Shown: positions 32,160-41,743, counted from the stretch's first letter. The stretch is DNA of 64,000 nt from an uncultured Gammaproteobacteria bacterium (GCA_958295485.1 OY282354.1:682001-746000), one strand, 5' to 3'. Program-made: numbers and translations. The notes: a model not told the origin generated them from the sequence alone.

Positions 32160-32267
32160 TCGATTTCTGATCGATGAATTAATAGTCAGTTTCCCACACC
32201 CCTGTCATTTCTTCCTTGTGAACCGCCCGGGTTTGCCGGAGACTCCATTTCTTGAGGGGATGGAGCA

Positions 32268-32579
32268 ATGAACAGACACAAACGCTATCCCCCGGAAGTC
32301 CGGGAACGAGCCGTGCGGCTGGTGCTGGCGCGCCAGGAAGACTATCACTCCCAATGGGCCGCACTTACTTCCATCGCCGCTAAGATTGACTGTACCGCGG
32401 AAACGTTGCGTAAATGGGTGAGACGCGCCGAGATTGACCAAGGTCAACGTGCCGGTCTCACCAGTGCTGAGCGTGACCAATTGCGGGAGTTGAAACGCGA
32501 GAATCGGGAACTGAAGCGGGCCAACGAGATTCTGCGTAAGGCATCGGCTTTTTTCGCCCAGGCGGAGCTCGACCGCTAA
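32268..32579 (+). CDS. IS3-family transposase OrfA
   Basis: [23 protein letters not shown]...[32 protein letters not shown]. Confidence 0.9.
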   Translation: MNRHKRYPPEVRERAVRLVLARQEDYHSQWAALTSIAAKIDCTAETLRKWVRRAEIDQGQRAGLTSAERDQLRELKRENRELKRANEILRKASAFFAQAELDR

Positions 32580-32590
32580 CCGGCGAGCTG

Positions 32591-33488
32591 GTGACCTTCA
32601 TCGACCAACACCGGGAAGGCATTGGGGTCGAGCCGGTCTGCAAGCAGTTGCCGGTCGCCCCATCAACCTACTATGAGCACAAGGCCCGGGCCGCAGACCC
32701 GGGGCGGTTGCCAGCTCGGGCGCAACGGGACCGGGCGCTATGCCGGGAGATACGGCGTATCTGGGCGGACAACTTCCAGGTATACGGCGTCAGGAAGGTG
32801 TGGCGCCAGCTGCAACGGGAAGGGTGTGCTGTGGCCCGTTGTACGGTGGCGCGACTGATGAAACAGCTTGAAATACAGGGCGTGAGGCGCGGCGCAAAGC
32901 GCTGGACGACGGTGCGTGATGAGACGTTGCCGCAACCGGCGGACCGGGTAAACCGGCAGTTTGCCGCCACCGGGCCGAACCGGTTATGGGTGGCGGACCT
33001 CACGTTCGTGGCCATCCGGTCGGGCTTTGCTTATGCGGCGTTTGTCGTGGATGTGTTTGCCCGGCGCATCGTGGGCTGGCGGGTCAGCCGTTGCCTGCGC
33101 ACCGACTTGGCGCTGGACGCACTGGAACAGGCCCTGTGGTCACGGCACGGTACCACAGGGTTGATTCATCACAGTGACCGCGGCAGCCAGTATCTGTCGA
33201 TCCGGTATACCGAACGCCTGGCGGCGGCCGGGATAGAGTCCTCCGTGGGCAGTGTGGGGGATTCCTATGACAATGCGCTGGCGGAGACCATCATCGGCTT
33301 GTACAAGACGGAAGTGCTCCGAACGCGGGGGCCATGGAAGACCATTGATGAGGTGGAATATGCGACGCTGGAATTGGGTGGACTGGTTCAATAATCGGCG
33401 CCTGTTGGCGCCGCTCGGCCATGTGCCACCGGCTGAGTATGAACAGATGTACTATGATAGGTATAACCGGTCATGCAAAGCGGCATGA
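32591..33488 (+). pseudogene. IS3-family transposase OrfB (rve DDE), frameshifted near 33370
   Basis: LWVADLTFVAIRSGFAYAAFVVDVFARRIVGW...HSDRGSQYLSI; ends ELGGLVQ* while frame +2 continues WVDWFNNRRLLAPLGHVPPAEYEQMYYD. Confidence 0.87.
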
Positions 33489-33607
33489 CTCAAACTAACG
33501 GGTCTCCGGAATTCCCGGGGCGGTTCACCTCATCCAGGCGCGCCAGGATACGTTCGATCTTGTCAATATACTCAGGTTATATCCGCTTTCGGACTCCTTT
33601 GCCGTAA

Positions 33608-33805
33608 AGCAGCTTAAGACCCTCATGGCAGAAGCTGATAATCATGTTTTAGCGTAACCAGCTACCTCTCAGGTTACAACTGATTTGTTGACAGCACGAC
33701 AAACGTAATACCGGAAAATCAAAAGGCGTCCCCGTATTACCTTGATTTCAGCGAGAAAATTTATGGGTGTCCCAGATTGATTCATGGGTGTCCCAGATTG
33801 ATTCT
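33608..33805. repeat. Dispersed ~190-bp repeat ending in GGGTGTCCCAGATT(G/A)ATT; related copies at 45936-46157, 49033-49185 and 49254-49520
   Basis: GCGTAACCAGCTACCTCTCAGGTTACAACTGATTTGTTGACA.CACGACAAACGTAATACCGGAAAATCAAAAGGCGTCCCCGTATTACC shared. Confidence 0.9.
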
Positions 33806-33880
33806 CAAGACGGAATTGGAATCCCACCCAAAAATGCTGCCGTCCTGAAAACGTCTGCCAGGCCAGGACCCATGGTCACG

Positions 33881-34309
33881 CTATATGTGTCCTGTCCCAG
33901 GCTGTTCGAGGAAGGTCAGGAGACGGTTGGTGGTCGCCGATATATCTTGTAATTGGCATTCCCATATCGTTATAACTGCCCAGTCGTTTTTTTCCAGCAA
34001 TGCGATGTTGCGGATATCGCGGGCTTGGTTGCGCTCCAGCTTGGCCAACCAGTAAGCCCGATTGGCGGCGGGGATGCGAACCCGGTCACAACTGGCATGG
34101 CGATGCCAGAAACAGCCGTTTACGAATATAACCTTGCGACGTGACGGGAAAACCAAGTCAGGCCGGCCGGGCAAATCAGGCCGGTGCAGGCGGTAACGAT
34201 AACCGAGGCTGTGAAGCAAGCGTCGCACGCGCATCTCCGGCTTCATGCCCTTTGATTTAACCCGCGCCATTATTCGGCTGCGGACTTCCGGCGATACGCT
34301 GTCAGCCAT
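33881..34309 (-). CDS. vsr: Very short patch repair endonuclease
   Basis: RSRIMARVKSKGMKPEMRVRRLLHSLGYRYRLHRPDLPGRPDLVFPSRRKVIFVNGCFWHRH. Confidence 0.95.
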   Translation of the reverse strand: MADSVSPEVRSRIMARVKSKGMKPEMRVRRLLHSLGYRYRLHRPDLPGRPDLVFPSRRKVIFVNGCFWHRHASCDRVRIPAANRAYWLAKLERNQARDIRNIALLEKNDWAVITIWECQLQDISATTNRLLTFLEQPGTGHI

Positions 34310-34357
34310 AGCTCATCCGGTTATGAAATCGCCGCCACTGCGCGAAGGCCGGAACTG

Positions 34358-35548
34358 CTATATCTGCTGCGGCTTAAGCTTCCTTGCTAATGGCGCCAAA
34401 ATCCTTTGGGCAATCCATGACACCACAGGGACGCACACTGCGTCGCCAAAAGCGTTGAGAGATTGCCGCTCGGAATTAGCTGTAATGGGAAATGAGTCAG
34501 GCACGCCTTGCAAGCGGGCATACTCCCTGGCCGTCAGTGTGCGCATGCGGATTGCGCCATTTCCTGCCGCCACCAGGAATTGTTTCCCGCTGCCGCCGAC
34601 GGCGGTGCGAAGACAACCTGCGATGTCGTCTGAACGCACTTCCGCCCGTTGCCCGGCCACGCGGCGGCGGCGGTAGAACGTTCTCGTTGTTTCTCGTCCC
34701 TTGACCCCCGCCAAATTTTCCACCATCGCCAGATGTGGCGGCGACATCATATCGAGGTGTTTTTCAACTTTTTCGCGGGGCCACCAACGTGGGTCGTCAG
34801 GCAATAATTCTTCGACTATTTCCTCCGAAAACCCCCGGCTCTTGTCAGGCGGCGGTTCCGGAATGTCCAAGTGAGTCCAACGGATGCGGTCATTGTTCCA
34901 CATCAGTTTTTTCAATTTCAGGGGTAAAAGCCGCTCGGACCTGGAAGAATAAAGGGGGGCTTTGCGGTGGCGGCTATCGGGGAAATGAACCTCGCTTACG
35001 CCGATCATGAACACCCGTGGCCGGCTCTGCGGCACAAAGCAACGGGCGTTCAGCATGAACGAATCGCAGGCGTACCCGAGTTCGTTAAGCGCCTCGGCCA
35101 CGGCATAAAAATCCCTGCCTTGATTGGCTGATAGCCAGCCCGCCACATTCTCCAGCAAGACCATTGGCGGCATCCGCGTTCCCTGAGCTTTCAATATATC
35201 GTGAAATCCCCAGAAGGCGCTGGAGTGGTCGCCGTTCAGTCCTTGGAGATTTCCAGCCAGCGACAGGTCTATGCAGGGGAAAGAACAGGTTGCCAAGGTA
35301 ACTCGGGGAACATCTCCCGCGGCGATGGAGAACACGTCTTTGACTTCGTAACTATCACCGAAGAACCCCCTGTACATCTGCGCCCGTTCAGGATTCCAAT
35401 CATTCGAGTAGGCGACCTTCCAGCCGGCATTTTCAAGCCCCATGCGAAACAAGCCTATCCCCGCAAAGTATTCGGCCACGGTCAGCGAATAAGCCGCCGC
35501 TTGCGCGTCAGGACATTCTACTTGCCGGGTTGATAATGCGTAGGCCAT
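34358..35548 (-). CDS. DNA (cytosine-5) methyltransferase
   Basis: YFAGIGLFRMGLENAGW, ATCSFPCIDLSLAGN, VLLENVAGWL, LTAREYARLQGVPDSF. Confidence 0.93.
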   Translation of the reverse strand: MAYALSTRQVECPDAQAAAYSLTVAEYFAGIGLFRMGLENAGWKVAYSNDWNPERAQMYRGFFGDSYEVKDVFSIAAGDVPRVTLATCSFPCIDLSLAGNLQGLNGDHSSAFWGFHDILKAQGTRMPPMVLLENVAGWLSANQGRDFYAVAEALNELGYACDSFMLNARCFVPQSRPRVFMIGVSEVHFPDSRHRKAPLYSSRSERLLPLKLKKLMWNNDRIRWTHLDIPEPPPDKSRGFSEEIVEELLPDDPRWWPREKVEKHLDMMSPPHLAMVENLAGVKGRETTRTFYRRRRVAGQRAEVRSDDIAGCLRTAVGGSGKQFLVAAGNGAIRMRTLTAREYARLQGVPDSFPITANSERQSLNAFGDAVCVPVVSWIAQRILAPLARKLKPQQI

Positions 35549-35703
35549 ATTACCGTTTCAGCGATGTCGGGATTTTTATCTGTAAGTATTCGGCCACGGT
35601 CAGCGAATAAGCCGCCGCCTGCGCGTCAGGACATTCTACTTGCCGGGTTGATAATGCGCAGGCCATATTACCGTTTCAGCGATGTCGGGATTTTTATCTG
35701 TAA
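35468..35703 (-). repeat. ~118-bp direct duplication at the methyltransferase 5' end / restriction gene 3' end
   Basis: AGTATTCGGCCACGGTCAGCGAATAAGCCGCCG...GTCGGGATTTTTATCTGTAA twice. Confidence 0.93.
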
Positions 35704-36609
35704 AGACAAGTCTGTTTCCACTTCGCCGACTCTTTCATTATATTTTTCCAGGAGCGACCTGAGATTCTCTGCAACTTTATCACCAGCAAAAGCGGATAGT
35801 TCTTCAATATTTTGCGAGACGAATGATTGTATCGACTCGACTGAAACCCCCTTGCCTATATCTTGTTCCGCGATTTGGCGCGCCCCTGACAGTTTTTCAT
35901 CTGGAACCAAGAGAAATGCCCTGAGGCCATTAGCGAGATTTCTGTTGCACTTGTCGTAATGACCCCGGTTGGGAGATGCGGTTACATGGAAAACGCAATC
36001 ATTTATCCGAAAATCCCCCTGCTCATCCGTTTGTTCGTCGGCTGCGCTTGCCGCTGAATTTCTTATATCGTAGGAGGGGAACCGCAGGGCAAGTTTAGCG
36101 CCAACAAGGTATTCCGCAACTTCTCCAATCTTTTGACGGTTGCCAGCCGCTTCCAGAATTTTGTCAACGATTTCACGCGAACTTATATTGGAGCTATATT
36201 CAAATGAAATCTTGTCGGCATTAAATAAGTCCTTGGCCCGATCAGCTAAAAATGATTGCATTTTGTCAATCGCCATATCCCTGTCTCCCTGTTTCAACCT
36301 GATAATATTACTGTCGCGCAAGCTGGCTAACAAGGGCGTAAGATTTGTCATCAAGCCCCGATTAGTTCTTCCGCCTTCCTGCAACAGGACCCTTGTCTCT
36401 TGGAAACGCGCCAGAATCCTCTGAACATTCGCGCGGCTAGCGTTCTTTAATTGATCACTGCCTTCGGTCTTATGACTTTCGATATTGAAGGCAAGGTCGT
36501 CCCGCAAGTTTTCCAAAATCACCAGACCACCCGCAATGTTGCCGCGGGTTATTCGTGGGCAAGCATTCCACCAACTTTCAATAATCTCAGTATATGCGTC
36601 TGTGGGCAA
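35668..36609 (-). CDS. DUF4928-like protein, candidate type II restriction endonuclease
   Basis: Upstream of the m5C MTase and vsr; GEVAEYLVGAKLALRFPSYDIRN...DEQGDFRINDCVFHVTASPNRGHYDKC nuclease-like segment. Confidence 0.7.
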   Translation of the reverse strand: MPTDAYTEIIESWWNACPRITRGNIAGGLVILENLRDDLAFNIESHKTEGSDQLKNASRANVQRILARFQETRVLLQEGGRTNRGLMTNLTPLLASLRDSNIIRLKQGDRDMAIDKMQSFLADRAKDLFNADKISFEYSSNISSREIVDKILEAAGNRQKIGEVAEYLVGAKLALRFPSYDIRNSAASAADEQTDEQGDFRINDCVFHVTASPNRGHYDKCNRNLANGLRAFLLVPDEKLSGARQIAEQDIGKGVSVESIQSFVSQNIEELSAFAGDKVAENLRSLLEKYNERVGEVETDLSLQIKIPTSLKR

Positions 36610-36929
36610 CCCGATACCCCCCGAATTGAGCTAATTTTAACAGGGTAGCTAGCTTCGTCAACCCTAATCAGGGGTAACCGCTATTAGAGAACTCACGCGC
36701 TATATTCGGGGACAGGTTGGTTATCTGTCAGCATGTCGCAGGCTTCCAAGAGCCGTCGCGCATATGCTTCAGCAACCACCCGGACCCACTTTCCACGAAC
36801 TGTAAAGACGAAAATAAGCGTATGCATCATAGCAATCAATGAGCCTGCCCAGATCGCTGTGTCGGTAGTCTGTGGTATTATCGCGATTTCAACTGCCCAA
36901 GGTTTTACCGTATGTAAATTTGACTTGAT

Positions 36930-37877
36930 ATGAGTAAATCAAAATGCCCAATTTGGCAAACTCCTTGCGAGATACACCATCCACTAGGTGGCAAGGATGC
37001 TTTGATTGTTTCTTCCCGTCGCGCGGGAGGACGCTATGAAATTACGGGTACTGCATCAGTTATGTTCCCAGCAAGATTTGAGGACACCTCAAAAGTTAAA
37101 CTTTCAAGATGGATTTATGAGAAGAATCTATCGGGGGACATTCCAGAAGTTAATTCCCAAATTCTGGAACAGGTAAAGCGCTGGCCCATGCCGCCAGTGT
37201 CAACGAGAATGGACTACTTGCTCCAGTTTCTTGACTCGAAAACAAGTGTGATTGGGCAGCATATCGATATATCGCAAGTGTTGGAGGAGATACTGGCCGC
37301 AACTTCACTGATAAACGAAGGTGAACTTCGATTTTTAGCGGAGCAAGCTGAGGAAATGGGCTTGGTAAAGGGTTTAGAGCATCCCTGGTCTCTAATCATT
37401 ACTGTTGCAGGATACCGGCGTCTTGAGGAATTGAGAGGAACTCAGGCCCTCTCAGACCAAGCGTTTGTTGCCATGTGGTTTGATGCTTCAATGAATAAAG
37501 CGTGGGAAAACGGTTTTAAACCAGGCATTGAGGACGCCGGTTACAAGCCACTCCGAATAGATCGTAAGGAACACAACAACAAGATAGATGATGAGATTAT
37601 CGCAGAGGTTAGGCGCTCACGGTTTCTGGTGGCCGATTTTACTTCAGAGCCTGAGAAAGCGCGTGGTGGCGTATATTACGAAGCAGGATTTGCGTATGGG
37701 CTGAACATCCCCGTTATTTTTGCATGTCGCGAGGACCTAATTAATACAGTTCATTTTGACACCCGACAATTTAATCATATCGTTTGGAGAAAGGAAAACC
37801 CGGAAGGTTTACGAGAGAAGTTGAAAAACAGAATTTCAGCCACCGTTGGTGATGGGCCTCACCAGAGCAAAACCTGA
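36930..37877 (+). CDS. Protein with C-terminal nucleoside 2-deoxyribosyltransferase/TIR-like domain
   Basis: QAFVAMWFDASMNKAWENGFKPGIEDAGYKPLRIDRKEHNNKIDDEIIAEVRRSRFLVADFTSEPEKARGGVYYEAGFAYG. Confidence 0.7.
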   Translation: MSKSKCPIWQTPCEIHHPLGGKDALIVSSRRAGGRYEITGTASVMFPARFEDTSKVKLSRWIYEKNLSGDIPEVNSQILEQVKRWPMPPVSTRMDYLLQFLDSKTSVIGQHIDISQVLEEILAATSLINEGELRFLAEQAEEMGLVKGLEHPWSLIITVAGYRRLEELRGTQALSDQAFVAMWFDASMNKAWENGFKPGIEDAGYKPLRIDRKEHNNKIDDEIIAEVRRSRFLVADFTSEPEKARGGVYYEAGFAYGLNIPVIFACREDLINTVHFDTRQFNHIVWRKENPEGLREKLKNRISATVGDGPHQSKT

Positions 37878-37914
37878 CCCAAGTTTAACACTGATATTTA
37901 TAAGTTCTTGATAT

Positions 37915-38112
37915 TCAGATGCCGACCAACTCAAGCGGATTTGGTTCGGGGGCCTTCCCGACCTCAAGCCATAGTGCGATGGCTTCTTCCATTCTCTCCA
38001 TCAGTTGGCCGATCGACTTGGCCTGAGTGTGGCATCCCGGCAACGCAGGAACGCTGCCTACATAGTAGCCGTCTTCATCTCTCTCGATAACAACTGTATA
38101 TGTTTCATTCAT
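37915..38112 (-). CDS. hicB: HicB-family antitoxin
   Basis: MNETYTVVIERDEDGYYVGSVPALPGCHTQAKSIGQLMERMEEAIALWLE; no intact hicA upstream. Confidence 0.87.
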   Translation of the reverse strand: MNETYTVVIERDEDGYYVGSVPALPGCHTQAKSIGQLMERMEEAIALWLEVGKAPEPNPLELVGI

Positions 38113-38273
38113 TTTCGTTCTCACCTTTACGGCCAGCCTGTGAATCTGCCAAGCCACGTTCAATTGATGCCCTTGCTTCCGGATGATAATCGAGACATGC
38201 CTGTTATACTACATGAGACGACAGGCAAGAACTGATGGGCTGATCTGGGCATAATAACGCCGGCCTTTACTAT

Positions 38274-39212
38274 TCATAAAAAAGCCAGTTCCGGCTGTAC
38301 TTGTGAAACGGGTTTGATCGGCATGCGTTGTTCACTATGCAAACGTTCCACTAACGCAGGAGAAAGGTATAATGATTCGACGGTTTCGTGTTTATTGCCT
38401 AAGAGAGTTGCCTGGCTTGACCTGCCGGCGTGAATGAGCAGATGTTTCAGGGAGAGGTTCGAAGGAAGCGTTTTACCATGGGATTTCCCCCCGGTTTGTC
38501 CGTCATAACTGATAATGTATGACACATTATTCTCATTCATTATTTCAAGGACTTGAATGAATTCATCATAGGCAAGGCCATTATAATATCTATGATCCCT
38601 GGTGAATGATGTTCCCTGGTAAGGCGGGTCCATGTAGATTAAATCTTTTTTCTTTGTTTTTGGTACCACTTGGCGAAAATCTTCTGCTGAAATAACCGTT
38701 TTTCGAGCAAGCAAGGCAGAAACCCCAAGAATTTGTTGGCGCATGGTACCAGGACGCATCCCCGAACGGCGGTTGTCCGCACTCTGATTAAATAACCCCT
38801 CAGAGCTATACCTGACTGAACCTTTTACAATTCGCGCCAGCAGATACAGCAAGTGGTGAGGTTGGTGAGAAGAATTAAATTCCTCCCGCGTCCTGAAGAA
38901 AAATGCTTTTTTGTCCGGGTACTGCTTGTTCCAGAGTTGTTCATAGTCATCCACTAACTTGTTTGGTCTTTCCAGGATCGCTTTCCACAAATCCATGAGT
39001 GGTTTGTTCAGGTCATTCAGTAAAAACCGGTTCGCCAAGCCATATACGGCAGCGGCAATGGAAACCGCGGCGGCCCCGCAAAAAGGCTCGATAAGACGAT
39101 GCACGTCACCAGGGAAATATGGAAGGATATGCCGCGCAATCCCTCGCTTGCTTCCCTGGTAGGGAAAGGGGTGTGGAATCGAAATATTATCCAAGGCTCT
39201 CACACGTCTCAT
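38274..39212 (-). CDS. D12-class DNA adenine N6-methyltransferase (Dam family)
   Basis: PFPYQGSKRGIARHI, IEPFCGAAAVSIA, LIYMDPPYQGTSF. Confidence 0.93.
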   Translation of the reverse strand: MRRVRALDNISIPHPFPYQGSKRGIARHILPYFPGDVHRLIEPFCGAAAVSIAAAVYGLANRFLLNDLNKPLMDLWKAILERPNKLVDDYEQLWNKQYPDKKAFFFRTREEFNSSHQPHHLLYLLARIVKGSVRYSSEGLFNQSADNRRSGMRPGTMRQQILGVSALLARKTVISAEDFRQVVPKTKKKDLIYMDPPYQGTSFTRDHRYYNGLAYDEFIQVLEIMNENNVSYIISYDGQTGGKSHGKTLPSNLSLKHLLIHAGRSSQATLLGNKHETVESLYLSPALVERLHSEQRMPIKPVSQVQPELAFL

Positions 39213-39387
39213 TATAGCAATTCGACCAGCGTAGTAATCCGAATTGATACACGAATTTATTCCATGATATGTATGGTCTGAATATACATAGTATAAGCTA
39301 TGAGACCTTGTGCGCCATTAAATTCCGGGACATTTTAGAATCCTGAAAAGTGGACATTTTAATTTCCTGTTGACACATGAACCGTAT

Positions 39388-39510
39388 TGACCGGCAAACA
39401 CCGGATCAGGTTTACTTTAACTCGCTGCCTTCACAGGAGGCGGCATAACAGGGGCTGCGGATCCACTTAAGAAATGAAAAAAGTTGTTCAGATAAACGGG
39501 GCCACCTCTG
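39388..39510 (+). mobile_element. 3'-end remnant of the second IS3-family element (ISB)
   Basis: GACCGGCAAACACCGGATCAGGTTTACTTTAACTCGCTGCC...GGGGCCACCTCTG matches the 3' end of ISB. Confidence 0.9.
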
Positions 39511-39653
39511 TACTCTGTACAGCCGGTGATGCGAGGCATTATGCGCTGAACTGGAACAAGCCATTGAACAGCGTATTGCGGGGGGCTACAATTATAAGGG
39601 TAGGGATGAGAATGGCGCTGTTCGGACACAGTAGAAAATTGAAAGAGGTGTTC

Positions 39654-39890
39654 ATGATGTCAAGAGTGGAAGAAATTCAGTCAGCAATTATCTCTCTTCC
39701 TTTGGAAGAGTATGCGTACTTGCAACAATGGTTCTTTGAAAGAGATTGGGAGCAATGGGAGATGGAAATCGAGCAAGATGCGGCGTCTGGCAAGCTGGAC
39801 TTCCTCATAGACGAGGCTGTTGCCGAGAAAGCCCAAGGGCGACTTCGAGAACTGAACCGCCCCGGGTTTGCCGGAGACTCCATTTCTTGA
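39654..39890 (+). CDS. Addiction-module antitoxin-like protein, C-terminus replaced by an IS end
   Basis: MMSRVEEIQSAIISLPLEEYAYLQQWFFERDWEQWEMEIEQDAASGKLDFLIDEAVAEKAQGRLRE followed by LNRPGFAGDSIS* encoded by IS sequence. Confidence 0.6.
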   Translation: MMSRVEEIQSAIISLPLEEYAYLQQWFFERDWEQWEMEIEQDAASGKLDFLIDEAVAEKAQGRLRELNRPGFAGDSIS

Positions 39891-40122
39891 GAGGATGGAG
39901 CAATGACAATTTTTGCTCCATGGCATTGTCGGTTACCGTCGCCCGCTTCATCAGCAAGCAGACTCCGGAAGCTCCGTTCGTTTTCCTGACAGGGATGACA
40001 GCAAGCGTTCCTTGTCGGTTACTGTCGCCCGCTTCATCGGCATTTAATTTTCATCCTGTTATCATTAACAGGATATTGGGGGCAACAACCTGACGAGTCT
40101 CCGGGATTCCCGGGGCGGTTCA
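39853..40122. mobile_element. 270-bp MITE-like derivative of ISA carrying a fragment of methyltransferase 5' sequence
   Basis: Both ISA ends (TGAACCGCCCCGGGTTTGCCGGAGACTCC / GAGTCTCCGGGATTCCCGGGGCGGTTCA) with no orfA/B; interior matches 45822-45905. Confidence 0.82.
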
Positions 40123-40404
40123 CGTCTGGGCTTTGTTCAAAGCTCCAATCGCTTTATACAATTCTTTCCGATCACTATTACCTTCTTCCCTAAGCATCTT
40201 TATCTCATCCCGAAAAGTATCATGTTCCCTGGTTCCTGCATCAATTTTCGCACTTACTTCCTTAAATCCATAATCCATTACTTTTATAACCCAAACACTA
40301 AACATTTTCACCAGCCCAAGAATAACTGCGACAAAAATACCAAAAAATGCAACTAATACAGATAAAATCTTCCAAATATCAACCATTGATATAAATTCTG
40401 ACAT
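40120..40404 (-). CDS. Small membrane protein with a cytoplasmic coiled tail
   Basis: MSEFISMVDIWKILSVLVAFFGIFVAVILGLVKMFSVWVIKVMDYGFKEVSAKIDAGTREHDTFRDEIKMLREE; internal start inferred from ORF 40120..40560. Confidence 0.5.
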   Translation of the reverse strand: MSEFISMVDIWKILSVLVAFFGIFVAVILGLVKMFSVWVIKVMDYGFKEVSAKIDAGTREHDTFRDEIKMLREEGNSDRKELYKAIGALNKAQT

Positions 40405-40532
40405 TATAAAATCCTCAAGAAATACATAAAAAACAAAATCAATAAATATTATATTTCCAAACACAAAGAAATCAAGAATAATAAAATTGAACCGCTGGGG
40501 GTGAAGATGATGGCAATGACTGAGGTAACAAC

Positions 40533-40823
40533 ATGATTCCATCGCATAGAATTGCAACACACCCAGGGGTAATTTTGCTCAAGGAGTTCCTTGAACCGAT
40601 GGGCTTGTCACAAAAAGCCGTTGCATCTCACATTGGCATTCCTGTACAGCGGATCAATGAAATTGTCAGGGGCAAGCGGGGAGTTTCTCCTGATACAGCG
40701 TGGCTGTTCTCGGAGACATTCAATACATCGCCTGAGTTCTGGCTCAATCTCCAGACAACTCATGATTTATCAATTCACAAGCCAAAGAATCATGCTCAAC
40801 CCATAATGGCAATTGACGCATAA
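40533..40823 (+). CDS. higA: HigA-family XRE antitoxin
   Basis: MIPSHRIATHPGVILLKEFLEPMGLSQKAVASHIGIPVQRINEIVRGKRGVSPDTAWLFSETFNTSPEFWLNLQ. Confidence 0.9.
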   Translation: MIPSHRIATHPGVILLKEFLEPMGLSQKAVASHIGIPVQRINEIVRGKRGVSPDTAWLFSETFNTSPEFWLNLQTTHDLSIHKPKNHAQPIMAIDA

Positions 40824-40900
40824 CAAGACTGCCAACCCGGACGTGTTTTCGTTCGCTACGCCCTCTACAAATACGCCGGTTATTGGGTTGGTCATGGACG

Positions 40901-41293
40901 TCAGACATTCGGAACGGATGATATTTTGAACCAGTCAGCAAGATTTTCCTCACTCAAATCGCCGCCGGCCAGTTGCTCGAAAATTACGACAGTTTCCGCT
41001 TCAGGGGCATTAAGGGAATATCCATTCATTTCTAAAAATATTGCCCCGACGGATAGTGCAATTCGCTTATTCCCATCCATAAACGGATGGTTCTTCGCCA
41101 GTCCGTAACTATATGAAGCAGCGAGGTCGAATACCGAAAATTTGTCACCATATGCAAAGCGTTGTCTCGGTCGGCTTAATGCGGAATCAAGTAAGGCTTC
41201 ATCACGTATTCCCGGCAATCCGCCGTGCTCTTCGAGTAACATCTGGTGAACCGCTATTACTACTTCTGGCAGGACCCATAGGGGGTTGTTCAT
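40901..41293 (-). CDS. doc: Doc-type Fic toxin
   Basis: HPFMDGNKRIAL Fic motif; Doc length and context. Confidence 0.92.
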   Translation of the reverse strand: MNNPLWVLPEVVIAVHQMLLEEHGGLPGIRDEALLDSALSRPRQRFAYGDKFSVFDLAASYSYGLAKNHPFMDGNKRIALSVGAIFLEMNGYSLNAPEAETVVIFEQLAGGDLSEENLADWFKISSVPNV

Positions 41294-41375
41294 TTCGCCA
41301 ACTCATGGAGCAGGACTTTTTCCCAGAGGTAGGCCACCCATAGGGGTTTGTTCATTTTGCCAACTCATGGAGAGC
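41275..41375 (-). repeat. 62-bp duplication at the AbrB-type antitoxin/doc junction
   Basis: CCCATAGGGG.TTGTTCATTT.GCCAACTCATGGAG at 41275 and 41337. Confidence 0.87.
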
Positions 41376-41591
41376 ATTGCGGTATTTCTTCAACACCTTC
41401 CCGGCGGCTTCCATCTGTTCCTCAAAATCTTGCCGGTAAGGTGTGAGGGTCAAGCCCCCTGGCCCATCAATCAAGTACAGCACATCGCCCTTGTCAGCCT
41501 TGAGTTTTGTCAGCGCTTCTTTTGGAAGCAATATTCCCATTGAGTTTCCAATTGGTGTAACCTTGACTTTCAACATGGCAGGCGCCCTCAT
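41352..41591 (-). CDS. AbrB/MazE-type antitoxin
   Basis: KVKVTPIGNSMGILLPKEALTKLKADKGDVLYL swapped-hairpin AbrB. Confidence 0.87.
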   Translation of the reverse strand: MRAPAMLKVKVTPIGNSMGILLPKEALTKLKADKGDVLYLIDGPGGLTLTPYRQDFEEQMEAAGKVLKKYRNALHELAK

Positions 41592-41743
41592 CAGGTTATT
41601 ACGAAAGTTATAACCAAGTATAACCGTGTCTAACTATAGCGTCAATTCGGACTACTGAAAGCGGCGCGGCATTCGCTTCGCTAAAGCCATACGGATTTTG
41701 ACAGTCGGGAAATGGTAAAATCAGCTTCTATGGCGGATTACCC

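Larger units (their letters stand above)
32219..33527 (+). mobile_element. IS3-family insertion sequence (ISA)
   Basis: OrfA/OrfB plus imperfect terminal inverted repeats TGAACCGCCC(C)GGG..T.CCGGAGAC. Confidence 0.88.

Noticed and set aside
38113-38220. Possible hicA upstream of hicB
   Set aside because: Only a short, unclear remnant; no intact HicA motif could be read
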